NCBI GenBank assembly: GCA_934466455.1
Contig: CAKSLF010000003.1
Coordinates: forward strand, 105,949 to 169,948
Origin: an uncultured Oscillospiraceae bacterium
Lineage (GTDB): Bacteria; Bacillota; Clostridia; Oscillospirales; Ruminococcaceae
Length of the DNA stretch: 64,000 nt
Direction of reading: 5' to 3'
Below the pieces are notes generated by a model, which saw only the letters and a program-made list of their open reading frames with translations, had not been told where the DNA came from and made no database searches. The position numbers were made by a program, and so were the translations under genes. Below are positions 34,218 to 44,369 of this stretch, piece after piece (the first letter of the stretch is position 1; each line of letters begins with the position of its first letter).

Positions 34218-34510
34218 TGAAGACCGCACAGGACATTATCATCGCTCCGGTCATCACCGAGGCTTCCATGGCAGCCATTGCTCAGAAAAAATACACTTTC
34301 CGTGTTATGAAAAAAGTTAACAAGCAGGAAATTGCCGGCGCAGTTGAAGAGCTTTTCGGCGTAAAGGTCGCAAAGGTCAACACCATCAATGTTCGCGGAC
34401 GCTCCAAGAGAATGGGACTCCATTCCGGCAAAACTGCTGACTGGAAGAAAGCGATCGTAACCCTTAAGGCAGATTCCAAGGGCATCGAGTTCTTCGAGAG
34501 TATGCTGTAA
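34214..34510 (+). CDS. rplW: 50S ribosomal protein L23
   Basis: A 98-residue L23 with DIIIAPVITEAS at the start (usually PVITEKS) and KYTFRV. It sits at the tunnel exit and docks trigger factor and SRP. The ATG overlaps the rplD stop, and a second ATG follows at once, so either may be used. Confidence 0.96.
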   Translation: MMKTAQDIIIAPVITEASMAAIAQKKYTFRVMKKVNKQEIAGAVEELFGVKVAKVNTINVRGRSKRMGLHSGKTADWKKAIVTLKADSKGIEFFESML

Positions 34511-34524
34511 GGAGGACGAAATAG

Positions 34525-35358
34525 ATGGCTATTAAGTTCTATAACCCCACTACTCCCGGTCGTCGCGATATGTCCACCATTGATTATTCTGGACTGTCTA
34601 AGGTCGCCCCGGAACGCAGCCTTCTGGAACCCATGAAGAAGCATTCCGGTCGTAACTCCTACGGCCGCATTACCGTTCGTCATCGTGGCGGCGGCAACAG
34701 AACCAAATATCGTGTAATCGATTTTAAACGCAGCAAAGTCGGCGTTTCCGCTGAGGTTCTTACCATAGAGTATGACCCCAACCGTTCCGCCCACATCGCT
34801 CTTGTTCAGTACGAAGACGGCGAGAAGAGATACATCGTTGCTCCTTACGGACTTAAAGTCGGCGATAAAGTTGTTTCCGGTCCGGAAGCAGATATCATCG
34901 CAGGCAACGCTCTTCCCCTTGCCAACATTCCCGTTGGTACCTTCATTCACAACATAGAGCTTTATCCCGGAAAAGGCGCACAGCTTGCCCGCTCTGCCGG
35001 TGTTATGGCACAGCTTATGGCAAAGGAAAACAAATATGCGCTTATCCGTCTTCCCAGCGGCGAGCTTCGCAACATTCCCAGCGAGTGCTACGCAGTTATC
35101 GGTCAGGTAAGCAACATTGACCATGCCAATGTAAGCTACGGAAAAGCCGGTCGTATCCGCCATATGGGTTGGAGACCTACCGTCCGCGGTTCTGTTATGA
35201 ACCCCTGTGACCATCCTCACGGCGGTGGCGAAGGCAAATCTCCTATCGGTCGTCCGGGTCCTGTAACCCCGTGGGGCAAACCCGCACTTGGCTATAAGAC
35301 CAGAAACAAACATCAGCGTTCCGATAAATTTATCGTAAGATGCCGTAATGGTAAATAA
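34525..35358 (+). CDS. rplB: 50S ribosomal protein L2
   Basis: The 277-residue protein has [14 protein letters not shown] near the start, [16 protein letters not shown], and the C-terminal [19 protein letters not shown] containing the conserved His needed for peptidyl transferase function. AAGGAGG precedes it. Confidence 0.98.
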   Translation: MAIKFYNPTTPGRRDMSTIDYSGLSKVAPERSLLEPMKKHSGRNSYGRITVRHRGGGNRTKYRVIDFKRSKVGVSAEVLTIEYDPNRSAHIALVQYEDGEKRYIVAPYGLKVGDKVVSGPEADIIAGNALPLANIPVGTFIHNIELYPGKGAQLARSAGVMAQLMAKENKYALIRLPSGELRNIPSECYAVIGQVSNIDHANVSYGKAGRIRHMGWRPTVRGSVMNPCDHPHGGGEGKSPIGRPGPVTPWGKPALGYKTRNKHQRSDKFIVRCRNGK

Positions 35359-35382
35359 TCTGGAAGGAGGCAAACAGGAACA

Positions 35383-35664
35383 ATGAGTAGAAGTATTAAA
35401 AAAGGACCTTTCGTACAGCCCGTTCTTCTTGCAAGAGTTCGTGAGATGAACAAAGCCGGAGAAAAGAGAGTTCTTAAAACCTGGAGCCGTTCGTCCACGA
35501 TTTTCCCCGATTTCGTAGGACACACCTTTGCGGTGCATGACGGACGCAAGCATGTTCCGGTTTATGTAACTGAGGATATGGTCGGACACAAGCTCGGTGA
35601 GTTTGCTCCTACCAGAACCTTCAGAGGACACGCCGGTTCTAAAAAGACTAATAACGGTAAATAA
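35383..35664 (+). CDS. rpsS: 30S ribosomal protein S19
   Basis: A 93-residue S19: [12 protein letters not shown] at the start, [20 protein letters not shown] and a short basic tail ending near KTNNGK. It sits in the 30S head near the A-site finger. GGAAGGAGG lies upstream. Confidence 0.97.
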   Translation: MSRSIKKGPFVQPVLLARVREMNKAGEKRVLKTWSRSSTIFPDFVGHTFAVHDGRKHVPVYVTEDMVGHKLGEFAPTRTFRGHAGSKKTNNGK

Positions 35665-35684
35665 GGCCGAGAGGAGGATTTCAA

Positions 35685-36020
35685 ATGGAAGCAAGGGCTT
35701 ATTTGAGATATGCCCGCATCTCGCCGCGTAAAGTACAGATCGTTCTTGACCAGATAAGAAACAAACCTGTCGATTACGCAATGGCAGTGCTTAAACACAC
35801 CCCTAAAGCGGCCTGTGAGCCGCTTGAGAAGCTCCTGAAATCGGCTATCGCCAACGGAGAGAACAACCACAGCATGAGCAAGGACGCTATGTATATTGCA
35901 GAGTGCTTTGTAACTCCCGGCCCGACGATGAAACGAATTCAGCCTAAGGATCACGGAAAAGCATATCGTATTCTTAAGAGATCTTCTCATATCACCATGG
36001 TTCTTAAAGAGAAAGACTAA
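35685..36020 (+). CDS. rplV: 50S ribosomal protein L22
   Basis: A 111-residue L22 with ARAYLRYARISPRKVQ at the start and the conserved KRIQPKDHGKAYRILKR segment of the long tunnel hairpin (usually RxxPRAxGRA), where macrolide-resistance changes occur in other species. Confidence 0.96.
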   Translation: MEARAYLRYARISPRKVQIVLDQIRNKPVDYAMAVLKHTPKAACEPLEKLLKSAIANGENNHSMSKDAMYIAECFVTPGPTMKRIQPKDHGKAYRILKRSSHITMVLKEKD

Positions 36021-36036
36021 TCGGAGGAGGTAAACA

Positions 36037-36729
36037 ATGGGACAAAAGGTTAATCCCCACGGCTTTAGAGTGGGCGTAATAAAAGATTGGGATTCCCGCT
36101 GGTTTGCCAAGGACGAAGTCTTCGGCGATATCCTTGTGGAAGATTACAATCTTCGTAAATTTCTTAAACAGAAACTTTATGCTGCCGGCGTACCGAAAAT
36201 CGAGATTGAGCGTACCGGCGACAACAAAGTAAGAATTCACATCCACTGCGCAAAACCCGGTATGGTCATCGGCCGCCAGGGCGCAGAGATTGAAAAGCTT
36301 CGTGCAGAGTGCGAAGAAATGCTCAATAAGGGCAAAGAAGAAAAGGTTCAGGTTTTCCTTAATATTGTTGAGGTTAAACAGCCTGACAAAAACGCACAGC
36401 TTGTTGCAGAGAACATTGCTGCACAGCTCGAGCGCAGAATCTCTTTCCGCCGTGCAATGAAACAGGCTATCGGCCGTTCCATGAAGCTTGGCGTAAGAGG
36501 TATCAAAACAAAATGCTCCGGCCGTCTCGGCGGTGCCGAAATCGCCAGAGTTGAAGAATATCATGAGGGTACTATTCCGCTGCAGACCATCCGTGCCGAC
36601 ATCGACTACGGTTTCGCAGAAGCTGCCACCACTTATGGCCGCATCGGCGTAAAGGTCTGGATCTACAACGGCGATGTTCTTACCGATGTTAAGAAACAGC
36701 CCTCCCGCAAGGAAGGAGGAAGAAAATAA
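36037..36729 (+). CDS. rpsC: 30S ribosomal protein S3
   Basis: The 230-residue protein has [13 protein letters not shown] at the start, the KH type 2 motif [14 protein letters not shown] and a C-terminal domain with [12 protein letters not shown]. Its stop and the rplP start share one base (TAATG). S3 forms part of the mRNA entry helicase. Confidence 0.98.
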   Translation: MGQKVNPHGFRVGVIKDWDSRWFAKDEVFGDILVEDYNLRKFLKQKLYAAGVPKIEIERTGDNKVRIHIHCAKPGMVIGRQGAEIEKLRAECEEMLNKGKEEKVQVFLNIVEVKQPDKNAQLVAENIAAQLERRISFRRAMKQAIGRSMKLGVRGIKTKCSGRLGGAEIARVEEYHEGTIPLQTIRADIDYGFAEAATTYGRIGVKVWIYNGDVLTDVKKQPSRKEGGRK

Positions 36730-37157
36730 TGCTTCTTCCGAAGAGAGTTAAATACCGTCGTGTCCAGAGAGGACGCATGAAAGGTACCGCACACAGAGGC
36801 AATTTCGTATCCAACGGCGAATATGGTCTTATGGCTCTTGAACCCTGCTGGCTTAAAGCCAACCAGATCGAGGCAGCCCGTATCGCAATGACCCGTTACA
36901 TCAAGCGTGGCGGTCAGGTTTGGATTAAAGTATTCCCGGACAAACCTGTTACTCAGAAACCCGCCGAGACCCGTATGGGCTCCGGTAAAGGTGCTCCCGA
37001 ATATTGGGCAGCCGTTGTTAAACCCGGCCGCGTAATGTTCGAAATCGCAGGTATTCCGGAAGATGTAGCAAAGGAAGCTATGCGTCTTGCTGCGCACAAG
37101 CTGCCTATCAAATGCAAATTTGTTAAAAGGGAAGAAAAGGGGGTTGACGAGCAATGA
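36729..37157 (+). CDS. rplP: 50S ribosomal protein L16
   Basis: A 142-residue L16: [19 protein letters not shown] at the start, and [19 protein letters not shown], the loop near the A-site tRNA. Overlaps rpsC by one base and rpmC by four. The Shine-Dalgarno is inside the rpsC end (GGAAGGAGG). Confidence 0.97.
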   Translation: MLLPKRVKYRRVQRGRMKGTAHRGNFVSNGEYGLMALEPCWLKANQIEAARIAMTRYIKRGGQVWIKVFPDKPVTQKPAETRMGSGKGAPEYWAAVVKPGRVMFEIAGIPEDVAKEAMRLAAHKLPIKCKFVKREEKGVDEQ

Positions 37158-37354
37158 AAGCAGCAGAAGTTCGCGCCATGAATAAAGCGGATCTCGAGAA
37201 AAAACTTTCTGAGCTCAAAGCCGAGCTTTTCAACCTGAGATTCCAGCACGCCATCAACCAGCTCGATAATCCGATTCGTCTTAACGAAGTCAGAAAAGAC
37301 ATCGCAAGAGTTAAGACCGTCCTTCGTGAGCTTGAGCTGAAGGCAGAGCAGTAA
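37154..37354 (+). CDS. rpmC: 50S ribosomal protein L29
   Basis: A 66-residue helical L29 with the hallmark [17 protein letters not shown] and RVKTVLRE. The ATGA overlap with rplP indicates translational coupling. Confidence 0.96.
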   Translation: MKAAEVRAMNKADLEKKLSELKAELFNLRFQHAINQLDNPIRLNEVRKDIARVKTVLRELELKAEQ

Positions 37355-37373
37355 TTGAAGGGAGGATAAAGCT

Positions 37374-37634
37374 GTGAACGAAGAAAGAAATCTTAGAAAA
37401 ACCAGAGTCGGTATCGTAGTAAGCGACAAGATGGATAAAACCGTCGTCGTTAAAGTCGAAGACCGTGTTCAGCACCCCCTTTACAAAAAAATTATTAAGA
37501 GAACCGTAAGATTCAAAGCGCATGACGAGAATAACGAGTGCGGAATCGGCGATCGCGTAGAGATCATGGAAACCAGACCTCTGTCTAAAGACAAACACTG
37601 GAGAGTTTCCGAGATTATCGAGAAGGCCAAATAA
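37374..37634 (+). CDS. rpsQ: 30S ribosomal protein S17
   Basis: An 86-residue S17 with GTG start: [19 protein letters not shown] near the start, [11 protein letters not shown] and [14 protein letters not shown]. Binds 16S rRNA early in assembly. GGGAGG lies upstream. Confidence 0.96.
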   Translation: MNEERNLRKTRVGIVVSDKMDKTVVVKVEDRVQHPLYKKIIKRTVRFKAHDENNECGIGDRVEIMETRPLSKDKHWRVSEIIEKAK

Positions 37635-37664
37635 TAAGAGTCGGACGGAAAGGAGGAACTATCT

Positions 37665-38033
37665 GTGATACAGATGCAATCTCATCTGAAGGCAGCTGAT
37701 AACACCGGTGCAAAAGAGCTTATGTGCATCCGTGTTCTTGGCGGTACCAGAAGAAAATATGCTAACATTGGCGATGTTGTAGTAGCCAGTGTTAAGAAAG
37801 CGGCACCGGGCGGCATGGTCAAAAAAGGCGAAGTCGTTAAAGCCGTTATCGTCCGCTCGGCCAAAGGTATCCGTCGTGATGACGGCAGCTACATCCGTTT
37901 TGATGAAAACGCCGCCGTTATTATTAAGGAAGACAAAAACCCGCGTGGAACCCGTATCTTTGGACCGGTAGCCCGTGAGCTCCGTGACAAAGATTATCTC
38001 AAAATCCTGAGCCTTGCGCCCGAAGTTCTTTAA
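37665..38033 (+). CDS. rplN: 50S ribosomal protein L14
   Basis: A 122-residue L14 from a GTG start: [20 protein letters not shown], then [13 protein letters not shown] and [22 protein letters not shown] precedes it. It opens the spc part of the cluster without a visible internal promoter. Confidence 0.97.
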   Translation: MIQMQSHLKAADNTGAKELMCIRVLGGTRRKYANIGDVVVASVKKAAPGGMVKKGEVVKAVIVRSAKGIRRDDGSYIRFDENAAVIIKEDKNPRGTRIFGPVARELRDKDYLKILSLAPEVL

Positions 38034-38042
38034 GGAGGAAAA

Positions 38043-38363
38043 ATGATGAATAAAGTTCATGTAAAATCCGGCGACAAAGTCATCATCCTCTCCGGCAGAG
38101 ATAAAGGCAAAGAGGGTAAGGTCCTTGAAGTCAGCCCTTCCGAAGGCAAAGTCATCGTTGAAGGCTGCAATGTTGCCACCAAACATGCAAAACCTAGAAA
38201 GATGGGCGAGCAGGGTGGACTTCTCAAGGTTGAAACCGCCATCTATGCCAGCAAAGTGATGCTTGTCTGCCCCAAATGCGGCAAACCCACCAGACTGGCC
38301 CACAAGGTTCTTGCAGACGGCAGCAAAAAACGCCTTTGCAAAGCCTGCGGCGCGACTTTTTGA
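38043..38363 (+). CDS. rplX: 50S ribosomal protein L24
   Basis: A 106-residue L24 with a KOW motif (KSGDKVIILSGRDKGKEGKV). The second half has a zinc-ribbon-like CPKCGKPTRL and CKACG pair, the zinc-bearing C-terminal form seen in some bacteria. Two ATG codons in tandem follow AAGGAGG. Confidence 0.96.
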   Translation: MMNKVHVKSGDKVIILSGRDKGKEGKVLEVSPSEGKVIVEGCNVATKHAKPRKMGEQGGLLKVETAIYASKVMLVCPKCGKPTRLAHKVLADGSKKRLCKACGATF

Positions 38364-38379
38364 GTAAGGAGGAAGAAAC

Positions 38380-38919
38380 ATGACCAGATTAAGTGAATAC
38401 TACAAAAGTGATGTAGCACCTGCTCTTATGAAAGAATTCAATTATAAGAGTGTCATGCAGATCCCGAAGCTCGATAAGATCGTCGTCAATGTCGGCGCAG
38501 GAGACTGCAAAGATAACAGCAAAGCAATGGACGCAATCCTTGCCGACCTTGGTACCATAACCGGTCAGAAGGCAGTTACCTGCAAGGCAAAAAAATCCGT
38601 TGCAAACTTCAAACTTCGTGAAGGCATGGTCATCGGCGCAAAGGTTACCCTTCGCGGCGCAAAGATGTATGAATTCATGGACAGATTCTTTAACATTGCT
38701 CTTCCGCGTGTTAGAGATTTTCGTGGAATCAATCCCAACGCCTTTGACGGACGCGGCAACTACAGCCTCGGTCTTAAAGAACAGCTGATTTTCCCGGAAA
38801 TCGACTATGATAAGATCGACAAGGTCCGCGGCATGGACATCTGCTTCGTAACTACGGCGCAGACCGATGAAGAAGCCCGCGAGCTGCTCAAACTTATGGG
38901 CGCTCCGTTTGAGAAGTAA
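38380..38919 (+). CDS. rplE: 50S ribosomal protein L5
   Basis: A 179-residue L5: [20 protein letters not shown], the P-loop region [18 protein letters not shown] and the C-terminal [18 protein letters not shown]. Binds 5S rRNA and contacts the P-site tRNA. Confidence 0.97.
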   Translation: MTRLSEYYKSDVAPALMKEFNYKSVMQIPKLDKIVVNVGAGDCKDNSKAMDAILADLGTITGQKAVTCKAKKSVANFKLREGMVIGAKVTLRGAKMYEFMDRFFNIALPRVRDFRGINPNAFDGRGNYSLGLKEQLIFPEIDYDKIDKVRGMDICFVTTAQTDEEARELLKLMGAPFEK

Positions 38920-38937
38920 GATAGGAGGATTTAATCA

Positions 38938-39123
38938 ATGGCAAAAACGTCAATGAAGGTCAAGCAGAAAGCAGAGCCGAAGTTCTCCACCAGAGCTTAC
39001 ACTCGTTGCAAAATCTGTGGAAGACCCCACGCCTATCTTCGCAAATTCGGCATCTGCCGTATCTGCTTCAGGGAACTTGCTTATAAAGGCGAGATTCCTG
39101 GCGTGAAGAAGGCAAGCTGGTAA
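38938..39123 (+). CDS. rpsZ: 30S ribosomal protein S14, zinc (type Z) form
   Basis: A 61-residue short S14 with zinc-binding pairs CKIC and CRIC around [11 protein letters not shown]. This C+ form needs zinc and often has a zinc-free paralogue elsewhere under Zur control; none is in the window. GGAGG upstream. Confidence 0.97.
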   Translation: MAKTSMKVKQKAEPKFSTRAYTRCKICGRPHAYLRKFGICRICFRELAYKGEIPGVKKASW

Positions 39124-39149
39124 TTAAGAGAACAAAGGAGGTTTGAGGA

Positions 39150-39548
39150 ATGCATATCACCGATACAGTCGCTGACTTGCTGACCCGCATCAGAAACGCG
39201 AATTCCGCAAAGCATGATACGGTCGATGTTCCTGCGTCCAATATGAAAAAGGCGATAGCCCAGATCCTTCTTGATGAGGGTTACATCAAAGGATATCAGG
39301 TTGTCGAGGACGGCAAACAGGGAATGATCCATATTACGCTTAAATACGGCGCAAATAAAACCCCGGTGATCACAGGCCTTCGCAGGGTTTCTAAACCCGG
39401 CCTGCGCATCTACACAAACGTTGAGGAAATGCCCAAAGTTCTTAAAGGCCTTGGTATTGCCATTCTTTCCACTAATAAAGGAATTATGACTGACAAACAG
39501 GCACGCAAAGAGAATGTTGGCGGCGAAGTCCTTGCGTTCATTTGGTAA
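39150..39548 (+). CDS. rpsH: 30S ribosomal protein S8
   Basis: A 132-residue S8: [20 protein letters not shown] and C-terminal [20 protein letters not shown] with the usual GGE near the end. In other bacteria S8 represses the spc operon by binding its own mRNA. Confidence 0.97.
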   Translation: MHITDTVADLLTRIRNANSAKHDTVDVPASNMKKAIAQILLDEGYIKGYQVVEDGKQGMIHITLKYGANKTPVITGLRRVSKPGLRIYTNVEEMPKVLKGLGIAILSTNKGIMTDKQARKENVGGEVLAFIW

Positions 39549-39564
39549 AAAGGAGGGAAACTGA

Positions 39565-40110
39565 ATGTCTCGTATCGGTAAAAAACCGATTGCTATACCG
39601 GCAGGCGTAGAAGTCAAAGTTGACGGAAATGTCGTAACGGTAAAGGGCGGCAATGTCACCCTTGAACAGAGCTTTCGTCCGGAGATAAAAATCGAGGTCG
39701 AAAACGGCGAGATCATCGTGTCCCGCCCGGATGACTCTAAAGAAATGAGAAGCCTTCACGGCCTTACCAGAACCCTTGTTTCCAACATGGTTACTGGCGT
39801 TCATACCGGTTTCGCAAAAGAGCTGGAAATCAACGGTGTTGGTTACAAAGCCGCAAAGGACGGAAAAAATCTTGTTATGAACCTTGGCTATTCCCATCAG
39901 GTAATTATTCCTGAACCGGAAGGCATGACCATCGAGGTTCCTGCTCCCACCAAAATCATCGTTAAAGGCCCCGATAAACAGAAGGTCGGTCAGCTTGCAG
40001 CGGAGATTCGTGAGAAACGCCCGCCGGAACCCTATAAGGGCAAAGGCATCAAATATGTCGGTGAGACCATAATCCGCAAGGAAGGCAAAGCCGGCAAAGG
40101 TAAAAAGTAA
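39565..40110 (+). CDS. rplF: 50S ribosomal protein L6
   Basis: A 181-residue L6: [17 protein letters not shown], two related alpha-beta domains, and [20 protein letters not shown], then [12 protein letters not shown] near the end. GGAGGG upstream. Confidence 0.97.
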   Translation: MSRIGKKPIAIPAGVEVKVDGNVVTVKGGNVTLEQSFRPEIKIEVENGEIIVSRPDDSKEMRSLHGLTRTLVSNMVTGVHTGFAKELEINGVGYKAAKDGKNLVMNLGYSHQVIIPEPEGMTIEVPAPTKIIVKGPDKQKVGQLAAEIREKRPPEPYKGKGIKYVGETIIRKEGKAGKGKK

Positions 40111-40126
40111 GAAGGAGTGAAAAAAC

Positions 40127-40486
40127 ATGGTATCTAAAGCTGATAAAAATGCGGCCCGTGTTAAAAGACACTTCCGTGTTCGTAACAAAATCAGCGGAAC
40201 CCCTGAACGCCCGCGTCTTAATGTTTTCCGCTCCGCTAAACACATCTATGCACAGGTTATCGATGATATAAACGGAGTTACCCTTGCAGCCGCTTCTACT
40301 ACCGAAAAGTCCTTTGAGAACTATGGCGGAAACAAAGAAGCTGCAAAAGAGATCGGCAAACTCGTAGCAGAGAGAGCCATCGAAAAGGGCATTACCACTG
40401 TTGTTTTTGACCGCAGCGGTTATCTCTATCACGGACGCATCAAAGAACTTGCTGAAGGAGCCCGCGAGGGTGGACTTCAATTCTGA
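40127..40486 (+). CDS. rplR: 50S ribosomal protein L18
   Basis: A 119-residue L18 with [20 protein letters not shown] at the N-terminus and the 5S rRNA-binding region [14 protein letters not shown], ending [20 protein letters not shown]. Confidence 0.97.
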   Translation: MVSKADKNAARVKRHFRVRNKISGTPERPRLNVFRSAKHIYAQVIDDINGVTLAAASTTEKSFENYGGNKEAAKEIGKLVAERAIEKGITTVVFDRSGYLYHGRIKELAEGAREGGLQF

Positions 40487-40501
40487 TAAGGAGGGATACA
40501 G

Positions 40502-41002
40502 TTGGCTTTAATCGACGCTTCTAAACTTGATCTTGCTGAAAAAGTTGTAGCTATCAACCGCGTATCCAAAACCGTCAAAGGCGGACGCATCATGAAGTTC
40601 AGTGCCCTTGTAGTTGTTGGCGACCAGAACGGCACCATCGGCTTCGGCATTGGTAAATCCTCTGAGGTTCCTGACGCAATCCGCAAAGGTATTGAAGACG
40701 CAAAGAAAAATCTTCATCACATCACTCTTAGAGGAACCACCATTCCTCATGAGGTAGTAGGTAAATTCGGAGCAGGCGAAGTTCTTATGAAACCGGCTCC
40801 CAAAGGTACCGGCGTTATCGCCGGCGGTGCTGTCCGTGATGTCATGGAAGTCGCCGGTATTCGCGATGTTCGTACCAAATGCATCAGATCCAACAATCCT
40901 TGCAATGTCGTTTCTGCCACTATGCAGGGTCTGCTTTCTCTCCGTGATGCGGAGCAGGTTGCAGCAATGCGCGGCAAAACCGTTGAGGAAATTCTGGGCT
41001 AA
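40502..41002 (+). CDS. rpsE: 30S ribosomal protein S5
   Basis: A 166-residue S5 from a TTG start with GGAGGG upstream. It has the double-stranded-RNA-binding part [20 protein letters not shown] and the conserved [20 protein letters not shown]. Helps decoding accuracy and forms part of the mRNA entry site. Confidence 0.97.
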   Translation: MALIDASKLDLAEKVVAINRVSKTVKGGRIMKFSALVVVGDQNGTIGFGIGKSSEVPDAIRKGIEDAKKNLHHITLRGTTIPHEVVGKFGAGEVLMKPAPKGTGVIAGGAVRDVMEVAGIRDVRTKCIRSNNPCNVVSATMQGLLSLRDAEQVAAMRGKTVEEILG

Positions 41003-41016
41003 GGAGGAAATAGAGT

Positions 41017-41196
41017 ATGGCACAGCTTAAAATCAAACTGACCAAGGGCTTCATCCACAAAAAAGATGACCAGATTGCTACCGCTATTTCCCTTGGCCTT
41101 CGTAAGATCGGTGCGGAAACAATCCAGCCCGACAATGCAGCTACCCGCGGCAAAATTGCCAAGATAGCCCATATGGTCGAGGTTACCGAAATATAA
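41017..41196 (+). CDS. rpmD: 50S ribosomal protein L30
   Basis: A 59-residue L30 with KIKLTKGFIHKKDDQIATA, then LGLRKIG and a C-terminal GKIAKIAHMVEVTE, in the expected slot between rpsE and rplO. AAGGAGG precedes the ATG. Usual bacterial L30 motif SLIG... becomes TKGFIHK here, but length and position are right. Confidence 0.93.
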   Translation: MAQLKIKLTKGFIHKKDDQIATAISLGLRKIGAETIQPDNAATRGKIAKIAHMVEVTEI

Positions 41197-41215
41197 ACAA
41201 GGAGGAGCACCCAAT

Positions 41216-41656
41216 ATGAAACTTTATGAACTTGCTCCGGCACCCGGTGCTAATGTCGATGTTTACCGCAAAGGCAGAGGTCACGGTTCCGGTAACGGCA
41301 AAACTTCCGGTAAAGGTCATAAGGGCCAGAAAGCTCGCTCCGGCGGTTCCATCCGTCCCGGATTCGAAGGCGGCCAGATGCCTCTCCAGAGACAGATCCC
41401 GAAACGCGGATTTGTTAACATTTTTGCCACCAGATACGCAGTCATCAATGTAGAAGATCTTGAGATTTTCGAAGACGGTGCTGTTGTTGACGAACAGGCC
41501 ATTGTTGATGCAGGTCTGCTCAAAAAGACTCTTGACGGAGTCAAAGTTCTCGGCAGGGGCGAGCTTACCAAAAAGCTTACCGTTAATGTAGCCGCTTTCT
41601 CTGAGTCTGCTAAGCAGAAAATCGAGGAGGTCGGCGGAAAGGCCGAGGTGAAGTAA
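41216..41656 (+). CDS. rplO: 50S ribosomal protein L15
   Basis: A 146-residue L15 with the long Gly/Arg/Lys-rich extension (GRGHGSGNGKTSGKGHKGQK, then ARSGG) and FEGGQMPLQRQIPKRGF. Ends 2 nt before secY, whose ribosome-binding site lies inside it. Confidence 0.97.
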   Translation: MKLYELAPAPGANVDVYRKGRGHGSGNGKTSGKGHKGQKARSGGSIRPGFEGGQMPLQRQIPKRGFVNIFATRYAVINVEDLEIFEDGAVVDEQAIVDAGLLKKTLDGVKVLGRGELTKKLTVNVAAFSESAKQKIEEVGGKAEVK

Positions 41657-41658
41657 GG

Positions 41659-42954
41659 ATGTTTAGTGTCTTCAAAAATGCTTGGAAGATAGAAGATCTT
41701 AGAGAAAAAATTCTCTACACCCTGCTCATCGTTGTTATTTTCCGTATTGGTTCGGCAATCCCGGTTCCGTTCCTGGATACAAGCGCACTTTCCGCAATGA
41801 TGAGTTCCAATTCCGGCAACCTTATCGGTTACCTGAATATGCTTACCGGCGGCGTGCTTTCTCAGGCAACCGTTTTGTCGCTTTCCATTTCTCCCTACAT
41901 TACAGCTTCCATAGTCATTCAGCTTCTTGCTGTCGCAATTCCGGCACTTGAAAAAATGTCTAAAGAAGGTCCCGAGGGCAGAAAAAAGCTTAATAAGATC
42001 ACCAGATACACCACCGTTGGTCTTGGTCTTCTTCAGGCTTATGCTTATTATGTAACCCTCAAAGGCTATAATGCAGTCGAAAAATTCGACAACAAGTGGG
42101 AAAATGCTCTTGTAGTAGTAACCATCCTCTTCATGTTCACCGCCGGCGGTATGCTTACCATGTGGCTTGGCGAAAGAATCGATGAAAAAGGTATCGGAAA
42201 CGGCATTTCCATGCTCCTGTTCGCAGGTATCGTTTCCGGCGGTCCCAGACTTGTATCAACTCTTTGGGCATACCTTACCGCAGGCGAAGTAAAATATTAC
42301 TTCTTTGTTCCTGCACTTGTCATCATCTTCCTTCTCCTTATCGCTTTTATCGTTCTTATGAACGATGCGGAACGCCGCATTCCGGTTCAGTACGCAAAGC
42401 GTGTTGTCGGTCGTAAGCAGTACGGCGGTCAGTCCAGCCACATTCCGATTAAAGTTGCAATGGCAGGCGTTCTTCCGATAATCTTCGCAAGCTCTCTTCT
42501 TGCCATTCCCGCAACCATCAAGGCTTTTGTGACTGTTAAGGACGGCAGCTTCTGGGACGGATTCTTCAAACTCTTTGAGTCCACCTCCTGGTTCTACTCT
42601 GTTCTTTACTTTATTCTTATCGTTGCATTCAGCTATTTCTATATAGCGATTCAGTACAATCCCGTTGAAATGGCAAATAACATTCAGAAGAACAACGGCG
42701 CAATTCCCGGTATTCGTCCCGGTCGTCCGACCAGCGACTTTATCAGTAAAGTAATCGGCAAGATTACTTTCATCGGCGCATTGTTCCTCGGCGTTATCGC
42801 CCTTCTTCCTAACATTCTCGGAGCCATTTCCGGCATCGTGAATGTGGGTATCGGCGGAACCACTATCATCATCGTTGTAAGCGTTGCGCTTGAAACCGCA
42901 AGAAACCTTGAATCTCAGATGATGATGCGCCATTACAAAGGATTTCTTGACTGA
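41659..42954 (+). CDS. secY: Protein translocase subunit SecY
   Basis: The 431-residue channel protein has ten membrane segments. It shows IFRIGSAIPVPFLDTS, the plug-region LNMLTGG, SISPYITASIVIQLLA, and loop motifs YAKRVVGRKQYGGQSSHIP and FSYFYIAIQYNPVEMANN, split here. It exports the signal-peptide proteins in this window. A possible AGGTGAAGTAAGG site overlaps rplO's end. Confidence 0.97.
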   Translation: MFSVFKNAWKIEDLREKILYTLLIVVIFRIGSAIPVPFLDTSALSAMMSSNSGNLIGYLNMLTGGVLSQATVLSLSISPYITASIVIQLLAVAIPALEKMSKEGPEGRKKLNKITRYTTVGLGLLQAYAYYVTLKGYNAVEKFDNKWENALVVVTILFMFTAGGMLTMWLGERIDEKGIGNGISMLLFAGIVSGGPRLVSTLWAYLTAGEVKYYFFVPALVIIFLLLIAFIVLMNDAERRIPVQYAKRVVGRKQYGGQSSHIPIKVAMAGVLPIIFASSLLAIPATIKAFVTVKDGSFWDGFFKLFESTSWFYSVLYFILIVAFSYFYIAIQYNPVEMANNIQKNNGAIPGIRPGRPTSDFISKVIGKITFIGALFLGVIALLPNILGAISGIVNVGIGGTTIIIVVSVALETARNLESQMMMRHYKGFLD

Positions 42955-42971
42955 TTAGGGAGGTATCATCC

Positions 42972-43604
42972 ATGAATCTTGTTCTTCTCGGAGCTCCGGG
43001 TGCCGGAAAAGGCACTCAAGCGGAGATTCTTAAAGAAAAGCTTGGTATTCCGACTGTCAGCACCGGCAACATCCTGCGCGAGGCTGTTAAAAACGGCACT
43101 AAGCTTGGTATTGAAGCAAAAGAATACATGGACTCCGGAAAGCTTGTTCCGGATGCTCTTGTTATCTCCATTATTAAGGAGCGTCTTGCCGAGGATGACT
43201 GCAAAAACGGCTTCATCCTTGACGGATTTCCCCGCACCATTCCCCAGGCAGAAGCTTTGGAGAAAAGCGGAGTCGTGATTGACAGAGCAGTTGAAATCGC
43301 CGTTTCCGACGATGCGATTCTTGCCCGTCTTTCCGGCAGAAGAGTCTGCATTAAATGCGGTGCTCCTTACCACATTGTAAGTTGTCCCCCTCCTGCCGAT
43401 AACATCTGCCCGAAATGCGGCGGAGAGATTATCACCAGGAAGGATGACCTTCCCGAAACCATTAAATCTCGTCTGGAAGTTTATCACAGCCAGACCGAGC
43501 CGATTAAAGGTTTCTATGAAGAAAGAGGAAAGCTTACGGTAGTGCCGGGCGAAAGAGGTATTGAAAATACCTCCCGTGCAATACTGGAAGCTTTGGGGGT
43601 CTAA
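42972..43604 (+). CDS. adk: Adenylate kinase (zinc-lid type)
   Basis: The 210-residue kinase converts AMP and ATP to two ADP. P-loop GAPGAGKGTQ at residues 7-16, the AMP site GFILDGFPRTIPQA, and a LID domain with a four-Cys zinc site (CIKCG and CPKCGG). The zinc lid is typical of Firmicutes. Starts 17 nt after secY with GGGAGG. Confidence 0.97.
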   Translation: MNLVLLGAPGAGKGTQAEILKEKLGIPTVSTGNILREAVKNGTKLGIEAKEYMDSGKLVPDALVISIIKERLAEDDCKNGFILDGFPRTIPQAEALEKSGVVIDRAVEIAVSDDAILARLSGRRVCIKCGAPYHIVSCPPPADNICPKCGGEIITRKDDLPETIKSRLEVYHSQTEPIKGFYEERGKLTVVPGERGIENTSRAILEALGV

Positions 43605-43607
43605 ATC

Positions 43608-44360
43608 ATGGTAATCGTGAAAACTTCCGCTGAAATAAAAAAGCTGCGCGAAGCCGGAAGGCTTTCCGCTCTTGCTTTGAAGGTGGGCGGAGAAGCTGTT
43701 GTTCCCGGCGTTACAACTGCGGAAATAGACAGAGTGATTCATGATTTTATTGTGAAAAACGGGGCAACCCCTTCGTTTTTGAATTTGTACGGTTTTCCTG
43801 CCAGCGCATGCATCTCCGTAAACGATGAGCTTATCCACGGAATCCCCGGAAACAGGGTGATTAACGAGGGAGATATCGTTACTATTGATGTTGGTGCATG
43901 CCTGGACGGTTACCACGGCGACAACGCAGCAACCTTTGCTGCGGGAACGCCCTCCGAGGAAGCCCGGCGGCTGATGGATGTCACCAGAGAGAGCCTTTTT
44001 AAGGGAATCGAGATGGCAACAGCGGGCAATCGGATAGGCGACATTTCAAACGCCGTGCAAACTTACTGTGAAGAAAGAGGATATTCCGTTGTGCGTGAAT
44101 ATGTCGGTCACGGAGTTGGCCGCAAGGTTCACGAGGACCCGGAGGTGCCTAATTACGGCAAGCCCGGTCACGGAGTGAGGCTTGTTAACGGTATGGTCAT
44201 CGCCATAGAGCCGATGATAAACGCCGGAACAAGATTTGTCGTTCAGGATAATCCCAACGGTTGGACAGTAAGAACTAAGGACGGAAAGCTGTGCGCCCAT
44301 TTTGAGAATACAATCGCCATTACGCCGAACGGTCCGCTTATTCTGACCGACCCGAACTGA
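43608..44360 (+). CDS. map: Methionine aminopeptidase, type I
   Basis: The 250-residue enzyme removes N-terminal Met. Metal ligands are visible in order: Asp in TIDVGA, Asp in GDNAAT, His in GHGVGRKVHEDP, Glu in IEPM and Glu in HFENT. Three nucleotides separate it from adk. Usual neighbour of secY-adk. Confidence 0.97.
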   Translation: MVIVKTSAEIKKLREAGRLSALALKVGGEAVVPGVTTAEIDRVIHDFIVKNGATPSFLNLYGFPASACISVNDELIHGIPGNRVINEGDIVTIDVGACLDGYHGDNAATFAAGTPSEEARRLMDVTRESLFKGIEMATAGNRIGDISNAVQTYCEERGYSVVREYVGHGVGRKVHEDPEVPNYGKPGHGVRLVNGMVIAIEPMINAGTRFVVQDNPNGWTVRTKDGKLCAHFENTIAITPNGPLILTDPN

Positions 44361-44369
44361 GGTGAAGGA

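Noticed and set aside
32529..34229. A 566-codon open frame on the minus strand across rpsJ-rplC-rplD
   Set aside because: It lies antisense to certain ribosomal protein genes; strong codon bias keeps antisense frames open. No ribosome-binding site or family resemblance.
34282..35781. A 499-codon minus-strand frame across rplW, rplB, rpsS
   Set aside because: Same cause: shadow of highly biased ribosomal genes.
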